Positions 8,170-17,466 of a stretch of DNA of 64,000 nucleotides are shown piece after piece. The first letter of the stretch is position 1. Every line of letters begins with the position of its first letter. The notes under the pieces are model-generated. The model was not told the DNA's origin and did no database searches. It worked only from the letters and a program-made list of their open reading frames with translations. The DNA is from Marinitoga hydrogenitolerans DSM 16785 (GTDB lineage Bacteria; Thermotogota; Thermotogae; Petrotogales; Petrotogaceae), in the NCBI RefSeq assembly GCF_900129175.1, contig NZ_FQUI01000003.1:39217-103216 (forward strand), read 5' to 3'. A program made the position numbers and the translations under genes.

Positions 8170-8393
8170 TAATCAGAAATAAAGGATGATAATACTATGA
8201 AAATAAGTAAATTAAGATGTATATTAGAAGAATATATATATTTATAAGTTCTTGATTAATAGCGATTTAGTCTATTTAAAGTGATTTATACCTAAAAAGG
8301 TTTTTAATTCTTTTTAAAACTGGTTATTAAAAAAAGGAAAAAATAAGGTAAAATTTAAAATAGAATTTATAATAAATAAATAATTGGAGGGAT
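8170..8393 (+). other. Non-coding leader of the molybdenum hydroxylase cluster
   Basis: AT-rich gap with no supportable gene. It ends in ttggaggg, the ribosome binding site of the next gene. A TATAAT at 8368-8373 could be a -10 element but has no convincing -35 at 17 bases. I looked for a purine-riboswitch core and saw none. Confidence 0.4.
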
Positions 8394-10652
8394 ATGATGA
8401 AGATAGTAGGGAAAATAGCTAAAAGAATAGAAGGAAAAGAAAAAGGTTATGGTGAATCAAAGTATACAGCTGATTTATATTTAGATAGAATGTTATATGC
8501 AGGAGTAGTTTATTCAAATATTCCACATGGTATATTAAAAAGCATAGATGTATCAGAAGCAGAAAAAATTCCCGGCATTGTGAAAGTTGCAACATATAAA
8601 GATGTTCCTGGTACTAATAAATTTGGTGTTGTAACAAAAGATATGTGGTTTTTAATTCCTGTAGGAGAAAAAATTAGATTTGAGCACGATGCTATTGCTG
8701 TAATAGCAGGAGAATCAAAAGAAGCAGTTGAAGAAGCTGTTTCGAAAGTTAAATTTGAGGTTGAGGAATTACGACCTGTTTTAACAATTGAAGAAGCAAT
8801 AAAAGATGAAATAAAAGTAAATGATGAAAATACTAATGTTGCATTTCATAAGAAAATTAGAAGAGGAGATGTAGATAAAGTATTTAAAGAAGCAGATTTG
8901 ATAATAGAAAGAGATTTCAAGACAGATTATCAAGAACAGGCATATCTTGAACCTCAGGGCGCTATAGCAGATTATGATGGTGAAGTGATGAAAATATATG
9001 CATCCATGCAATGTCCTTTTTATGTTCAAGAAGATGTTTCTGAAATATTAGATATGCCATTTAATAAAATAGATGTTATTCAAATGGAAACAGGGGGAGG
9101 ATTTGGTGGTAAAGAAGATGTCCCGTCGTATATAGCTTCAAAAGCTGCTCTTTTATCTTATTTGACAAAAAGACCTGTTAAACTAATTTATGAAAGAGAA
9201 CACGATATAAAGGAAACAAGTAAAAGACATCCATCAAAATCACATTATAAGGCAGCATTTAAAAAAGATGGTACATTAATAGGATTAAAAAGTGAAACAT
9301 ATTTAGATATGGGAGCATATTCAACATTATCACCAATAGTAATGTATAGAACATTGACACATTCCGCAGGAGCATATAAAGTTTCAAATGTTTATGTGGA
9401 TGTATATGGTGTTTATACTAATAAAGTTCCATGTGGAGCGTTTAGAGGATTTGGATCACCTCAGGTATTATTTGCAATAGAATCAATTATGGATGAAGCT
9501 GCAGAAAAATTAGGATTAGATCCTTATGATATTAGGTTAAAAAATGCTTTAGATTTAGGGGATGAAACAGCTACAGGGCATAAATTGGAATTTTCTGTTG
9601 GTGCAAAAAAGACACTTGAACATGTAAAGAATATGTCTAAATATGATGATTTGAAAAAAGAAATAGAAGATTTTAATAAAAAAAATAAATTTAAAAAAAG
9701 AGGATTAGGATGGTCTCATATTATATATGGCGTAAGTTTAGGTGCAGGTGGTCAGCATCTTGATGCAGCAAATTCAGAAGTGCATGTTTTTCCTGACGGA
9801 ACAATCAATATTATGTTTGGTGGAACGGAAATAGGGCAAGGTGCGAAAACTGCTGTATCTATGATTGTTTCAGAAGTTTTAGGTCAAAAATTGGAAAAAA
9901 TTCATGTATTGCAAACAGATACATTTATTGTTCAAGATAGCGGACCAACAGTAGCTTCAAGAACGACAGTATTTAGTGGAAATGCGGCAAAGGATGCTGC
10001 TGAAAAAATCAAAAAAAATATAATAGACTTTTTATGTAAAAAATTTGATGTATCTCCAGATGAAATAAAGATAGAATTGGGTGTTTATAAAATAAAAGAT
10101 AATACATTTACATTTGGTGAAATAGCAAAAATGTGTAATGATGCTAATGTTCAATTAAACGAATCAGGATGGTTTAAATCGCCAAAGCTTAAATTTGATA
10201 TGGAAAATGGGGTTGGAGAAGCTTATGTTACCTATACATATTCGACACAATTATCGCTTGTTGAAGTTGATATATTAACTGGAAAGATCGATGTGAAAAA
10301 AATGTGGATTTCTCATGACATAGGTAAAGCGATAAATTATGATGGAGTTATAGGTCAAATACAAGGTGGAGCAGTTCAAGGTATGGGACACGCAATAATG
10401 GAAGAAATAAAGCAAAAAGATGGAAAAATAATTTCAGATAATTTTAATAATTATATAATTCCAACAATAAAAGATATTCCGGAAATTATTCCAGATGTAG
10501 TAGAAGAAGAATTTCCGTATGGGCCATTCGGTGCAAAAGGAATAGGGGAACCATCATTAATGAGTGCACCACCTTCAATAGCAAATGCGGTTTCAAATGC
10601 AATAAAAAGAAGAATAATAAAAATACCAATATCTATAGAAGATATAATTTAA
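8394..10652 (+). CDS. Xanthine dehydrogenase-family molybdopterin-binding large subunit (orphan)
   Basis: 752 residues of the molybdenum-hydroxylase large-subunit family, which hydroxylates purines or related heterocycles using water. Molybdenum-cofactor motifs are visible: GGGFGGKE, CGAFRGFGSPQ, GGTEIGQG and GAKGIGEPS with the catalytic Glu near residue 718. The partner [2Fe-2S] and FAD subunits are missing next to it. The unpaired set at 44997-46282 is the best candidate partner. Behind it lie a PLP enzyme and a purine-type deaminase, pointing to purine breakdown. Start is ATG 8394 or 8397, both behind ggaggg. Exact substrate (xanthine, hypoxanthine or other) cannot be read from sequence. 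Confidence 0.9.
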   Translation: MMKIVGKIAKRIEGKEKGYGESKYTADLYLDRMLYAGVVYSNIPHGILKSIDVSEAEKIPGIVKVATYKDVPGTNKFGVVTKDMWFLIPVGEKIRFEHDAIAVIAGESKEAVEEAVSKVKFEVEELRPVLTIEEAIKDEIKVNDENTNVAFHKKIRRGDVDKVFKEADLIIERDFKTDYQEQAYLEPQGAIADYDGEVMKIYASMQCPFYVQEDVSEILDMPFNKIDVIQMETGGGFGGKEDVPSYIASKAALLSYLTKRPVKLIYEREHDIKETSKRHPSKSHYKAAFKKDGTLIGLKSETYLDMGAYSTLSPIVMYRTLTHSAGAYKVSNVYVDVYGVYTNKVPCGAFRGFGSPQVLFAIESIMDEAAEKLGLDPYDIRLKNALDLGDETATGHKLEFSVGAKKTLEHVKNMSKYDDLKKEIEDFNKKNKFKKRGLGWSHIIYGVSLGAGGQHLDAANSEVHVFPDGTINIMFGGTEIGQGAKTAVSMIVSEVLGQKLEKIHVLQTDTFIVQDSGPTVASRTTVFSGNAAKDAAEKIKKNIIDFLCKKFDVSPDEIKIELGVYKIKDNTFTFGEIAKMCNDANVQLNESGWFKSPKLKFDMENGVGEAYVTYTYSTQLSLVEVDILTGKIDVKKMWISHDIGKAINYDGVIGQIQGGAVQGMGHAIMEEIKQKDGKIISDNFNNYIIPTIKDIPEIIPDVVEEEFPYGPFGAKGIGEPSLMSAPPSIANAVSNAIKRRIIKIPISIEDII

Positions 10653-10674
10653 AAAAATTCAAGGAGGTAATAGA

Positions 10675-12090
10675 ATGAAAAAAGTTCCAATTGTAGGTCC
10701 AACCTACGAAGAAATGTTATATCCAGAAAAAATCGATCCAGAAATTAGAAAAAGAGCTATAGAAATGAAAACAAAAGATCCACTTCATCCAATTAACTTA
10801 TTTAATATATCTTGGAAGGATGAAAAAAATGAAATTAGATATTTTGTTATGCCAAAAGAATTAACTGGTGTAGAAGCAAATATAATAGTATTATATGCAA
10901 AAGATTTTCCTTCAGGAAGTCATAAGGTAGGAGCAACATATTCAGTTTTAATGGAAAAAACAATAACACATGAAGTAGATCCCTCAATTCATAAATTAGT
11001 ATGGCCTTCAACGGGAAATTATGGAATAGGTGGAGCATTTGTAAGTTCAAGAATGAATTATGATTCTCTTGTGTTATTGCCAGAAGAAATGAGTCAGGAA
11101 AGATTTGATCTTATCAGAAAGTATGGATCAGATGTTATTCCAACACCAGGATGTGAATCAAACGTTAAAGAAATATATGACAAATCAAAGGAATTATATG
11201 AAGCAGACCCTGAACATATAAGAATTTTAAATCAATTTGAAGCTTTTGCAAATTATAGATTCCATTATTATGTAACTGGAAACACAATGATAGAAACAGT
11301 AAGGAGATATCATATTGGAAATGAAAGAGTTGCAGCTATAGTTTTAGGCGTAGGATCAGCAGGGACAATTGCAAGTGGGGATAGAGTAAAACAAGAGTTC
11401 CCAGAAACGAAAATAGTTGCAATGGAACCTGTTCAATGCCCTACAATATCATTAAATGGTTATGGTGGTCATGATATTCAAGGTATAGGAGATAAACATG
11501 TAACTTGGATTCATAATGTTATGAATAATGATGCAGTTGTATTAGTTGATGACATAGATAGCAAAAAAATGCTCCAGGTTTTAACAGATGAAGAAGGCAA
11601 AAAGTTCCTTAAAGAATTTGTTGATCCAGAAATGGTTGATTATATTTCTGATAAATTTGGCATTTCTGGCGTTGCAAATGTAATTGGTGCAATTAAAATG
11701 GCTAAATTCTATAATTTAAAATCAGATGATAATATATTTGTTGTTGCAACAGATAGTATAAATAGATATCATTCTGTAATGGAACAAATGACAAAAACAT
11801 ATGGCAAATTAGATAGAGCAGAAGCAAAATCAAGAGTGGAAAGAATATTCTTATACCAGGAAACTTCTGGAATATTTGAAGGAGATAAATATAACAGAGA
11901 AAGATGGCACAATTTAAAATATTATACATGGATAGAACAACAAGGTAAAACATTAGAAGAATTAAACGCACAAAAAGAGCAAGCATATTGGGAAGAACAT
12001 CAAAGAAAAGTAAAAGAGATAAATAAATTATTAGAACAATACAGAGAAGAACATAAAGAAATATTGAGAAAGGTGTGGTTAGAAGAATGA
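10675..12090 (+). CDS. Fold-type II PLP-dependent enzyme, substrate unknown
   Basis: 471 residues of the tryptophan-synthase-beta/threonine-synthase superfamily. The PLP lysine is visible in SGSHKVGAT (residue about 84). A substrate-loop-like STGNYGIGG follows near 115, and a Gly-rich phosphate loop GVGSAGTIASG lies near 225. The C-terminal ~80 residues are a charged helical extension. The gene lies 22 bases after the molybdenum hydroxylase and overlaps the deaminase, so it belongs to that pathway. Purine and urate clusters of other anaerobes carry a PLP ammonia-lyase (YgeX), so an ammonia-lyase role is attractive, but this protein is longer and I do not assign it. Clear aaggaggt before the ATG. 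Confidence 0.85.
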   Translation: MKKVPIVGPTYEEMLYPEKIDPEIRKRAIEMKTKDPLHPINLFNISWKDEKNEIRYFVMPKELTGVEANIIVLYAKDFPSGSHKVGATYSVLMEKTITHEVDPSIHKLVWPSTGNYGIGGAFVSSRMNYDSLVLLPEEMSQERFDLIRKYGSDVIPTPGCESNVKEIYDKSKELYEADPEHIRILNQFEAFANYRFHYYVTGNTMIETVRRYHIGNERVAAIVLGVGSAGTIASGDRVKQEFPETKIVAMEPVQCPTISLNGYGGHDIQGIGDKHVTWIHNVMNNDAVVLVDDIDSKKMLQVLTDEEGKKFLKEFVDPEMVDYISDKFGISGVANVIGAIKMAKFYNLKSDDNIFVVATDSINRYHSVMEQMTKTYGKLDRAEAKSRVERIFLYQETSGIFEGDKYNRERWHNLKYYTWIEQQGKTLEELNAQKEQAYWEEHQRKVKEINKLLEQYREEHKEILRKVWLEE

Positions 12091-13442
12091 GGAAATTATT
12101 TAAAAATATTTCCTATCTTGCAACATTTGATGATAAAAATAGCGAATTTGAAAATGCATATATATATGTAGAAGACAATGTAATAAAAGATATTGGGATT
12201 GGAGATACTGAAATTGAAGTAGATGAAATAATTGATTGTAAAAATATGATGATAATGCCAGGATTTGTAAACACCCATCATCACTTATATCAGTCTCTAA
12301 CAAGAAATGTAAAAGGAGCACAAAATGCAAAGCTATTTGATTGGTTAGTATTTTTGTATGAAAGATGGAAATTTATAGATAAAGAAGGGTTTTATATTAG
12401 TTCTATAATAGCAAATTATGAAATGATGAAAACAGGAGTTACAACAACAACTGATCATCTTTATTTATATCCTTATGGACTAAATGAGGCTATAGATGCT
12501 GAAATTGAAGGAGCTATAAAAACAGGAATCAGGTTTCACCCAACACGTGGTAGTATGTCTATGAGTAAAAAAGATGGAGGTCTTCCACCTGACAGTGTTG
12601 TACAAACTGAAGAAGAAATAATTAAAGAAAGCATTAGAGTAATTGAAAAATACCATAATCCAGAAAAATATTCTATGTTGAGAATAGCATTAGCGCCATG
12701 TTCTCCGTTTTCTGTTACAGCAGATCTTATGAAAGAAACAGTAAAAATTGCAGAAAAATATGATGTTTTAATTCATACTCATGTTGCTGAAACTTTAGAT
12801 GAAGAGGAATATTGCCTTGAAAGATTTGGTAAACGTCCTGTGGATTATATGGAAGAATTAGGTTGGTTGAATCCACGAGCGTGGTTTGCACATCTTGTAT
12901 GGTTAAATGATTCGGATATAGAAAAATTGGCTAAAAATGATGTTGGGATGGCGCATTGTCCGTCATCAAATATGAGGTTAGGTTCTGGTATTGCACCAGT
13001 AACAAAAATGAAAGATAAAATAAGAATAGGTATTGCTGTAGATGGAAGTGCAAGCAACGATACAAATAATATGATATCTGAAATAAGGAATGCTTTATTA
13101 TTACAAAGAGTAAAATATGGAGCAGATGCGTTAACTGTTAGAGAAGCATTGAAAATGGGAACCATGGGTGGTGCAAGAGTTTTAAGAATGGATGATTATA
13201 TAGGAAGTTTAGAAATAGGAAAAGCTGCAGATTTCATAGGATTTGATCTTAATAGGCTTGAATTTGCAGGAGGTCTTGATGATCCACTTGGAGCAGTATT
13301 AATGTGTGATGGAAAACAGGTTGATTTAAGCGTTATAAATGGAGAAATAAGAATAAAAGATGGAAAAATTTTAGATGAAGAGTTACCAAAATTAATAGAA
13401 AAACATAATGAAATATCTAAAAAAGTTATAAATAGTTTATAG
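12087..13442 (+). CDS. 8-oxoguanine-deaminase-like amidohydrolase
   Basis: 451 residues of the ATZ/TRZ amidohydrolase family. Metal ligands appear in NTHHHLYQS, THVAE, AHCPSSNMRLGSG and AVDGSASNDTNN. The segments TRGSMSMSKKDGGLPPD and AKLFDWLV are characteristic, as I recall, of 8-oxoguanine deaminases and hydroxy-s-triazine hydrolases. The likely reaction is deamination of an amino-oxopurine or isocytosine-type base. The ATG at 12087 was chosen because it forms an ATGA overlap with the PLP gene; an in-frame GTG at 12075 has no properly spaced ribosome site. Ends in a strong terminator. Guanine deaminase or SsnA-type function are alternatives. Confidence 0.88.
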   Translation: MRKLFKNISYLATFDDKNSEFENAYIYVEDNVIKDIGIGDTEIEVDEIIDCKNMMIMPGFVNTHHHLYQSLTRNVKGAQNAKLFDWLVFLYERWKFIDKEGFYISSIIANYEMMKTGVTTTTDHLYLYPYGLNEAIDAEIEGAIKTGIRFHPTRGSMSMSKKDGGLPPDSVVQTEEEIIKESIRVIEKYHNPEKYSMLRIALAPCSPFSVTADLMKETVKIAEKYDVLIHTHVAETLDEEEYCLERFGKRPVDYMEELGWLNPRAWFAHLVWLNDSDIEKLAKNDVGMAHCPSSNMRLGSGIAPVTKMKDKIRIGIAVDGSASNDTNNMISEIRNALLLQRVKYGADALTVREALKMGTMGGARVLRMDDYIGSLEIGKAADFIGFDLNRLEFAGGLDDPLGAVLMCDGKQVDLSVINGEIRIKDGKILDEELPKLIEKHNEISKKVINSL

Positions 13443-13481
13443 AAAAGATGCGGCATTAAAATGCCGCATCTTTTCTAAAAT
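13441..13481 (+). terminator. Terminator of the purine catabolic operon
   Basis: A 16-bp perfect stem (agaaaagatgcggcat / atgccgcatcttttct) with a taaa loop, starting at the end of the deaminase gene and followed by an A/T-rich run. It separates the deaminase from the remnant at 13501. Confidence 0.85.
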
Positions 13482-13500
13482 TTTTGTTAGGGGGGATAAA

Positions 13501-13733
13501 ATGTTTGATATTTTAATCAAAAATGCAAAATTAAGGAATTATAAAAAGTTAAAGGACATTGGCATAAAAGATGGTTGTATTATTAAAATTTCAGATAAAT
13601 TAACTACAAACTTGACATTGGAAATGAAGCGAATTTAGTTGTATTAAATGTAAATAGCGAACTTGAAGTATTTAGAAATCATAATAAACCAGAATATGTA
13701 ATTTTTAAAGGAAAACTCACAAATTTACAATAA
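13501..13733 (+). pseudogene. Remnant of a cytosine-deaminase-like amidohydrolase with large internal deletion
   Basis: A strong ribosome site (ggggggat) and ATG at 13501 open a 45-codon frame that reads MFDILIKNAKLRNYKK then IGIKDGCIIKIS, the N-terminal beta strands of CodA-type amidohydrolases. It stops at 13636-13638. A different frame overlapping from about 13611 to 13733 reads LDIGNEANLVVLNV and later YVIFKGKL, the C-terminal strands of the same family. The metal-binding barrel, roughly 300 or more residues, is missing. This is best explained by an internal deletion that joined the two ends out of frame. It sits directly behind a deaminase of the same superfamily, in keeping with a decaying nucleobase-catabolism gene. 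Confidence 0.75.
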
Positions 13734-13767
13734 AAGTTACAAAATATTTAAAAACATCCCCGGTGTA

Positions 13768-13797
13768 TTTACTAACATGTTATATTCAAGATATAAA
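13768..13797 (+). promoter_or_regulatory. Probable promoter of the diguanylate cyclase gene
   Basis: TTTACT, an 18-base spacer and TATAAA, 32 bases before the ATG of the GGDEF gene. The upstream remnant gene ends at 13733, so an independent promoter is expected here. Confidence 0.4.
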
Positions 13798-13828
13798 ATA
13801 ATATGTTAAGAATTTATGGGGGGATTTT

Positions 13829-15235
13829 ATGAATAAAAATATAAAAAGTATTTTATTTGAAAAATATTTTGAAAGTGAAAAAATAGGAGTTTTAATAATT
13901 AGTGATTGGAAAATGCTATATATGAATGACTCTTTTAAAGAGTTATCTAAATTGTTTGGGTTAAATGTGGATAAAATATCTCCGCTTGATATTTATAGAA
14001 ATTATAATAAATATTTAATGGAAAATAGCGAATTAATAGAATTAAAAGGTTTGATTGATCATATAAAGATATTTAATCACTCAAATACAGGAACGAACGC
14101 TTTTTTTAAAGATATAATGGAATTTAATGGAAGATACCTAGAATTTAATTTTGAAGGATTAATTATTGAGGATAAAAAATATTATTTTATTACAGTTTTA
14201 GATATGACTAATGAAATAAAATTACTTGATTATAAATATTTATCTATATCTAAAAAAATAAGTGAGTTAAGTTTTAAAGAATTGTCAAAAGCCAATTTTG
14301 ATAGTAGAAAAATATATATAAAAATCTTTAATCTTTTAAAAGATTTTAATATTGTTGCGGAAATGGTTGTAGCCACTTTAAAAAACGATAACCAAATTCA
14401 TATTGAATTTGGAATTATTGACAAAATAAATTTATCAGGGAAAATTTATGACAGAAAAAGTAAAAGTTTAACAGCATATGTTATAGATAAAAATAAAAAA
14501 ATTTATATTCCAAATTCACTTGATTATGTTTTACCTGATGGGTATAAGATACACCATGTTGGAGATGCTAAGCCATATAGTGTTTTTGGAGTTCCGTTAA
14601 GAGATGAAAATAATAAAGCTTATGGTGCGATATTATATGAAAGACCAAATATTCATAATTTTTCTAAATTGGAACTTACGCTATTAGATGAAGTAACTTA
14701 TGCAATTCAGTCTGTGATAAGATTTAGCAAATTATATGGAGAATTGCATAGAGAAAAGGAAAGATATTATGAAATGTCCATAAAGGATCATTTAACAAAA
14801 GCATATAATAGAACATTTATGGAAGAATATTTAAAAAAATCTTATGAAAAAATAAAACGATATGACGAAGATATAGTTTTAAGTTTTATAGATATAGATA
14901 ATTTTAAAATGATCAATGATAAATTTGGACATGATTATGGAGATATGTGTTTAACAATATTTTCGGAAGCAGTCTTTGAAAATATTAGAGAATCAGATAT
15001 TTTTACAAGATATGGTGGAGATGAGTTCGTTATAATATTTCCTAATACTACAATGAAAAAAGCCAGTAATGTAATGCGGAGAATAAGGAAGGTATTGAAT
15101 AAATTAGAAGAACCTATAGAAATTTCCTATGGTATAATGAAAATTAACAAAAATATAACATTAAAAGATAATATAAATAGAGTTGATAAATTAATGTATG
15201 AAATGAAAAGAATAAAAAACACCGGGACAAAATAA
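13829..15235 (+). CDS. Cytosolic diguanylate cyclase with N-terminal sensor domains
   Basis: 468 residues. The C-terminal ~155 form a GGDEF domain making cyclic di-GMP from two GTP. The active-site motif YGGDEFVIIF is intact, the substrate motif DHLTKAYNR is present, and an RESD product-inhibition I-site lies five residues before GGDEF. Residues about 10-140 look PAS-like (MLYMNDSFKELSKLFG), and about 145-300 look GAF-like, ending in YGAILYE. No membrane segment is visible, so it probably senses a cytosolic signal. No EAL or HD-GYP phosphodiesterase is in the window. Monocistronic, with a ggggggatttt ribosome site and a terminator overlapping its stop. Confidence 0.92.
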   Translation: MNKNIKSILFEKYFESEKIGVLIISDWKMLYMNDSFKELSKLFGLNVDKISPLDIYRNYNKYLMENSELIELKGLIDHIKIFNHSNTGTNAFFKDIMEFNGRYLEFNFEGLIIEDKKYYFITVLDMTNEIKLLDYKYLSISKKISELSFKELSKANFDSRKIYIKIFNLLKDFNIVAEMVVATLKNDNQIHIEFGIIDKINLSGKIYDRKSKSLTAYVIDKNKKIYIPNSLDYVLPDGYKIHHVGDAKPYSVFGVPLRDENNKAYGAILYERPNIHNFSKLELTLLDEVTYAIQSVIRFSKLYGELHREKERYYEMSIKDHLTKAYNRTFMEEYLKKSYEKIKRYDEDIVLSFIDIDNFKMINDKFGHDYGDMCLTIFSEAVFENIRESDIFTRYGGDEFVIIFPNTTMKKASNVMRRIRKVLNKLEEPIEISYGIMKINKNITLKDNINRVDKLMYEMKRIKNTGTK

Positions 15236-15253
15236 AATTCCCGGTGTTTTTTT
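15215..15253. terminator. Bidirectional terminator between the GGDEF gene and tex
   Basis: A 13-bp stem (aaaaacaccggga / tcccggtgttttt) with an 11-base loop, flanked by A and T tracts. It overlaps the + strand stop codon and abuts the minus-strand tex stop. Confidence 0.87.
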
Positions 15254-17393
15254 ATGATCTCAACTTTAAATTAATTCTTTTCAAATCTTTATCTATATCT
15301 AAGATTTCTACAGTTACTATCTGATTTATACCTAAAACCTCAGAAGGATGTTTTATGAACTTCTCAGAAACATTTGATTTATGTATTAATCCATTTTCTT
15401 TAATACCAAGATCAACAAAAGCTCCAAAATCTGTTATATTTGTAACTCTTCCTTGCAAAATCATGCCTATTTTTAAATCATCGAAGGTTAAAACATCTTC
15501 ATATAACAATGGTTGAGGTAATTCATCTCTTAAATCTCTCCCAGGTTTTTGTAATTCAGAAATAATATCCTTTAATGTATATTCACCTATTTCTAATTTT
15601 TTGGATAATTCTTGAATATTTATAGTATTTAACTTTTCTCTTATCGAATTTAATTTTTCGTTATCTAGTATATCTTCTTTTTTGAAACCTAAAAAATTCA
15701 ACAATTCTTCAGTTTTTTCATAACTTTCTGGATGTATACCTGTTACTTCTAAAGGATTATTTCCATCAAAAATTCTTAAAAAACCTGCAGATTGTTCAAA
15801 AGCTTTTTCGCCAAAACCTTTAACTTTTAGCAATTCTTTTCGTTCTTTAAAAGGTCCATTTTTTTCACGATATTTAACAATATTTTCAGCTAATTTTGGT
15901 GTAATACCAGAAATATATTGTAATAAAGCAGAAGATGCTGTGTTTAAATTAACTCCAACGAGGTTAACAACATGTTCAACGGTATTTTCAAGCTTTTCTT
16001 TTAATAATTTTTGATTCATATCATGTTGATATTGTCCTACTCCTAAAGATTTTGGGTCTATTTTTACAAATTCTGCTAAAGGATCTTGTATTCTTCTACC
16101 AATACTAATAGCCCCTCTTACAGTGACGTCTAAATCTGGAAATTCTTTTACGGCTAATTTTGAAGCGGAATATACTGAAGCACCAGATTCATCTGCAAAG
16201 ATATATTTTAAATTTAAATTATGTTTTTTAATTGTATCTACTATAAATTTTTGTGTTTCCCTTGAAGCAGTACCGTTTCCAATGACAATTAAATTTAAAT
16301 TATATTTTTTTATTAAATACAAAACAATTTTTTCGGCATTTTCAAAATCATTTTGTGGAGGAACAGGATAGATTGTATTATTTTCTAAGAATTTACCAGA
16401 TTCATCTAATGCTACAACTTTACATCCAGTTCTATATCCTGGGTCTATAGCTAAAACTCTTTTGTTTTTTAAAGGAGGAGTAAGCAATAATTCTTTTAGA
16501 TTTTTAGAAAATAATTCAATGGATTTTTCTTCGGCCCTTTGAGTTAAAATATTTCTTACTTCATTTGAAATGGAAGGAAATAACATATTTTTAAAACCAT
16601 AGTCTAAACCTTCTTTTATTATTTTATTATTTTCCTCAAATTTAGTTAAATAAAAGTTATAAAGTTTTTCAATATACTTATCATCAATAGTTAATTTAAC
16701 ACTTAAAATGCCATCCTTTTCTCCTCTGTTTAAGGATAAAACTCTATAATTTGGGATTTTGGATATTTTTTGAGAAAATTCATGATACATATCGTATTTT
16801 GTTTTTTCTTCAATATATTTTTTCTTTTTGTTACTTTCAATATATCCATATTTTAAAAGGTCATTTCTTAAAGTTTTTCTTATTCTTTCGTTATGTGCAA
16901 AATATTGACCTATTATATATTTTACACCATCTAAAGCTTCTTTGGTTGAAGTAATCTTTTCATTAATAAAATTTTCAGCTTCTTTGTTTATATCTTTGAC
17001 TTCCTGTAATAATATTTTTTGTGCAAAGGGTTCTAATCCATTTTCAATAGCAATATCAGCTTTTGTTTTCTTTCTTTTTTTATAAGGTAAATAAAGATCT
17101 TCAACCTCACTTAATTTTATTGCATTTAATATTTTATTTTTTAAATCTTCTGTAAGTTTTCCCTGTTCCTCGATAGATTTTAATACACTTTCTTTTCTCT
17201 TTTCTAATTCTGTATAGTATTGGAATAATTCTGAAATTTTTCTTACTTCTTCTTCTGTTAAATTTCCCGTAGCTTCTTTTCTATATCGGCTAATAAATGG
17301 AATAGTGTTTCCATTATTTAATAATTCAATAGTATTTTTTACCTGCCAAGTTTTAACTTTTAATTCAGAAGTAATTGCTTCAATTATGTTCAT
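15252..17393 (-). CDS. tex: Tex-family RNA-binding transcription accessory protein
   Basis: 713 residues with the full Tex layout: helical N-terminal region, a YqgF/RNase-H-like domain starting near residue 310 (LAIDPGYRTGCKVVALDE), helix-hairpin-helix segments (LQYISGITPKLAENIV, LKVKGFGEKAFEQSAG), and a C-terminal S1 RNA-binding domain (GRVTNITDFGAFVDLG). Tex proteins bind nucleic acid and associate with RNA polymerase; the biochemical role is only partly known. A terminator separates it from tig upstream on the same strand, so it probably has its own promoter. gaggtga precedes the ATG. Confidence 0.95.
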   Translation of the reverse strand: MNIIEAITSELKVKTWQVKNTIELLNNGNTIPFISRYRKEATGNLTEEEVRKISELFQYYTELEKRKESVLKSIEEQGKLTEDLKNKILNAIKLSEVEDLYLPYKKRKKTKADIAIENGLEPFAQKILLQEVKDINKEAENFINEKITSTKEALDGVKYIIGQYFAHNERIRKTLRNDLLKYGYIESNKKKKYIEEKTKYDMYHEFSQKISKIPNYRVLSLNRGEKDGILSVKLTIDDKYIEKLYNFYLTKFEENNKIIKEGLDYGFKNMLFPSISNEVRNILTQRAEEKSIELFSKNLKELLLTPPLKNKRVLAIDPGYRTGCKVVALDESGKFLENNTIYPVPPQNDFENAEKIVLYLIKKYNLNLIVIGNGTASRETQKFIVDTIKKHNLNLKYIFADESGASVYSASKLAVKEFPDLDVTVRGAISIGRRIQDPLAEFVKIDPKSLGVGQYQHDMNQKLLKEKLENTVEHVVNLVGVNLNTASSALLQYISGITPKLAENIVKYREKNGPFKERKELLKVKGFGEKAFEQSAGFLRIFDGNNPLEVTGIHPESYEKTEELLNFLGFKKEDILDNEKLNSIREKLNTINIQELSKKLEIGEYTLKDIISELQKPGRDLRDELPQPLLYEDVLTFDDLKIGMILQGRVTNITDFGAFVDLGIKENGLIHKSNVSEKFIKHPSEVLGINQIVTVEILDIDKDLKRINLKLRS

Positions 17394-17430
17394 TTTCTCA
17401 CCTCATCTTTATAAGGAATTAACAACTAAA

Positions 17431-17454
17431 TAAAAACAGGGATTTTCTCCCTGC
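17431..17454 (-). terminator. Terminator of the trigger factor gene
   Basis: On the minus strand, a 7-bp stem (gcaggga / tccctgt, one G-T pair) is followed by a T run, 13 bases after the tig stop. Confidence 0.72.
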
Positions 17455-17466
17455 TTTTATTTATAA

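Noticed and set aside
8197..8247. 16-codon ORF (MKISKLRCILEEYIYL) in the gap before the molybdenum hydroxylase
   Set aside because: No properly spaced ribosome site and no supporting context; expected by chance in such AT-rich sequence.
8394..13442. Horizontal transfer or mobile island around the purine cluster
   Set aside because: No transposase, integrase, tRNA or direct repeats, and base composition looks like the neighbours.
13734..13828. Partial match of aacatccccggtgt to the terminator core at 15215-15253
   Set aside because: Only a short half-stem without a pairing partner; not a repeat or terminator.
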